Of a stretch of DNA of 7,801 nucleotides, positions 6,995-7,801 are shown piece after piece. The stretch is taken from assembly GCA_038234045.1 (NCBI GenBank), contig JBBSUX010000168.1:1-7801 (forward strand), written 5' to 3'. The DNA comes from JBBSUX01 sp038234045. GTDB taxonomy: Bacteria; Pseudomonadota; Gammaproteobacteria; Burkholderiales; Burkholderiaceae_C. Within the stretch, counting starts at the first letter, position 1, and each line of letters starts with the position of its first letter. The position numbers were made by a program, and so were the translations under genes. The notes beneath the pieces are model-generated. The model saw only the letters and a list, made by a program, of their open reading frames with translations, was not told the origin of the DNA and ran no database searches.

Positions 6995-7801
6995 CTATTC
7001 GACCAACGCCAGGGCAGCGTAGTCGCCTACGCGGTCGCCCAAGCCTGCAGGGACCAGTTCAACACCTTTGGTGAGTGCGGGGAAGTGGTCGTCGATAAAG
7101 CTTTGTAATTGGGGCAGAAGATAGTCGCGGTGATGCCAGAACACGCTGCCGCCCAGGCTGATGCGCTGCAGATCCATGAGGACGACAGCGTTGTAGAGCG
7201 CGCGCCCCATGACGCGAACGAGGCCGGCAACGATGGCGGCCGCGCCGGCGTCACCGCTGCGCGCCGCATCCAGCAATGCCGAAGCATCCGGCCAGCCCTG
7301 CGGGCCGAAACGCCGGCCGATGGCGATGCCGGCGATGAGCGATTCCACATCGCCGCGGTTGCCGCAACCGCAAAGTGCGTCGTCATCGTCATCCACCACA
7401 AACGTGTGGCCGCCGTGGCCGGCATTGCCGTTCTTGCCGCGCAGCACGCGGCCATCCACGCAAAAGCCCATGCCGATGCCAGTGCTCCAGGTGACGTAGG
7501 CGCAGTGGTCGAACCCTTTGAGCGCGCCCCAGCGGCGCTCGGCCTCAAGAGAGGCGACGCAGTCGTTTTCTACCCGGACCTTAGAGAAGCGCTCTCGCAG
7601 AGGCGCCTCGATCGGCGCTGTCATCCACCGGTTGGGCAATTCAGAGGCTTCGCCTGCAAGGCCACCGCAAATGTTGGGCGCTGCCAGCTCCACCAGGCCA
7701 CCCTGCAGCACGAAAGGTCCGCAGGACGCAACCCCGACAGCCTCGATATCGGCGGGCGCAATTCCGGCTTCTTTGCAGGCGGCGTCCACCATGCCGATGA
7801 T
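6995..7801 (-). CDS. ROK-family sugar kinase-like protein (N-terminus cut by window edge)
   Basis: Member of the ROK family (repressors, ORFs, kinases), which includes glucokinase, fructokinase and N-acetylmannosamine or N-acetylglucosamine kinases. 268 residues are visible; the frame is open to position 7801, and the N-terminal phosphate-binding motif (DxGGT), some 40-50 residues, lies outside. Seen directly, numbered from the edge: APNICGG (41-47); VENDC with the presumed catalytic D80 (codon 7562-7564); WSTGIGMGF (105-113), the second phosphate motif; GNAGHGGH (125-132); an Asp run (137-141); CGCGNRGDVE (144-153); and LGGSVF near the C-terminus. No helix-turn-helix can be in the visible part. 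Two signature positions differ from the kinase consensus: the usual Glu of ExGH is H129, and the third zinc Cys is D151. The substrate cannot be inferred. The gene stands convergent to otsA, stop TAG at 6995-6997; operon partners would lie beyond the right edge. Confidence 0.85.
   Translation of the reverse strand: MIGMVDAACKEAGIAPADIEAVGVASCGPFVLQGGLVELAAPNICGGLAGEASELPNRWMTAPIEAPLRERFSKVRVENDCVASLEAERRWGALKGFDHCAYVTWSTGIGMGFCVDGRVLRGKNGNAGHGGHTFVVDDDDDALCGCGNRGDVESLIAGIAIGRRFGPQGWPDASALLDAARSGDAGAAAIVAGLVRVMGRALYNAVVLMDLQRISLGGSVFWHHRDYLLPQLQSFIDDHFPALTKGVELVPAGLGDRVGDYAALALVE

Noticed and set aside
1..7801. CRISPR array, tRNA or rRNA genes, insertion sequence or phage attachment site.
   Set aside because: No regularly spaced repeats, cloverleaf-like sequence, transposase-like protein or flanking duplication was seen; nearly all the sequence is accounted for by five genes.

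Overview
The window is GC-rich, densely coding bacterial DNA. Two things point to a betaproteobacterium of the Burkholderiales, probably Comamonadaceae. The first is the protein content. The second is a dispersed intergenic repeat after otsA (6821-6916), which I recognise as a type very common in Comamonadaceae genomes. The family-level placement is recollection and inference, not a search result.

Layout: (1) 1-2934, minus strand: an RND inner-membrane multidrug pump of the MdtB type, whose C-terminus runs off the left edge. (2) 3019-4350, minus strand: its periplasmic adaptor, MdtA type, upstream in the same transcription unit. (3) 4351-4641: a divergent intergenic region of 291 bp holding a pair of 11-bp-phased direct repeats that look like a response-regulator site. 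(4) 4642-5442 and 5439-6821, plus strand: otsB and otsA overlapping by 4 bp, a two-gene trehalose synthesis operon. (5) 6821-6916: a structured dispersed repeat that begins at the otsA stop codon; 6917-6994 holds nothing recognisable. (6) 6995-7801, minus strand: a ROK-family sugar kinase or ROK-type protein convergent with otsA, whose N-terminus runs off the right edge.

How the genes work together: MdtA and MdtB would form a tripartite pump with an outer-membrane channel; an mdtC-like second pump subunit could lie beyond position 1. OtsA makes trehalose-6-phosphate from UDP-glucose and glucose-6-phosphate, and OtsB dephosphorylates it to trehalose, an osmolyte and stress protectant. The two operons are divergent and could share control from the 4351-4641 region. 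The ROK kinase might supply a sugar phosphate, but its substrate cannot be read from sequence.

I see no clearly new multi-gene system. The points most worth a second look are a 33-residue low-complexity insertion in the MdtB porter domain, the phased direct repeat between the operons, a hairpin directly abutting the mdtB start, and altered metal- and sugar-site residues in the ROK protein.
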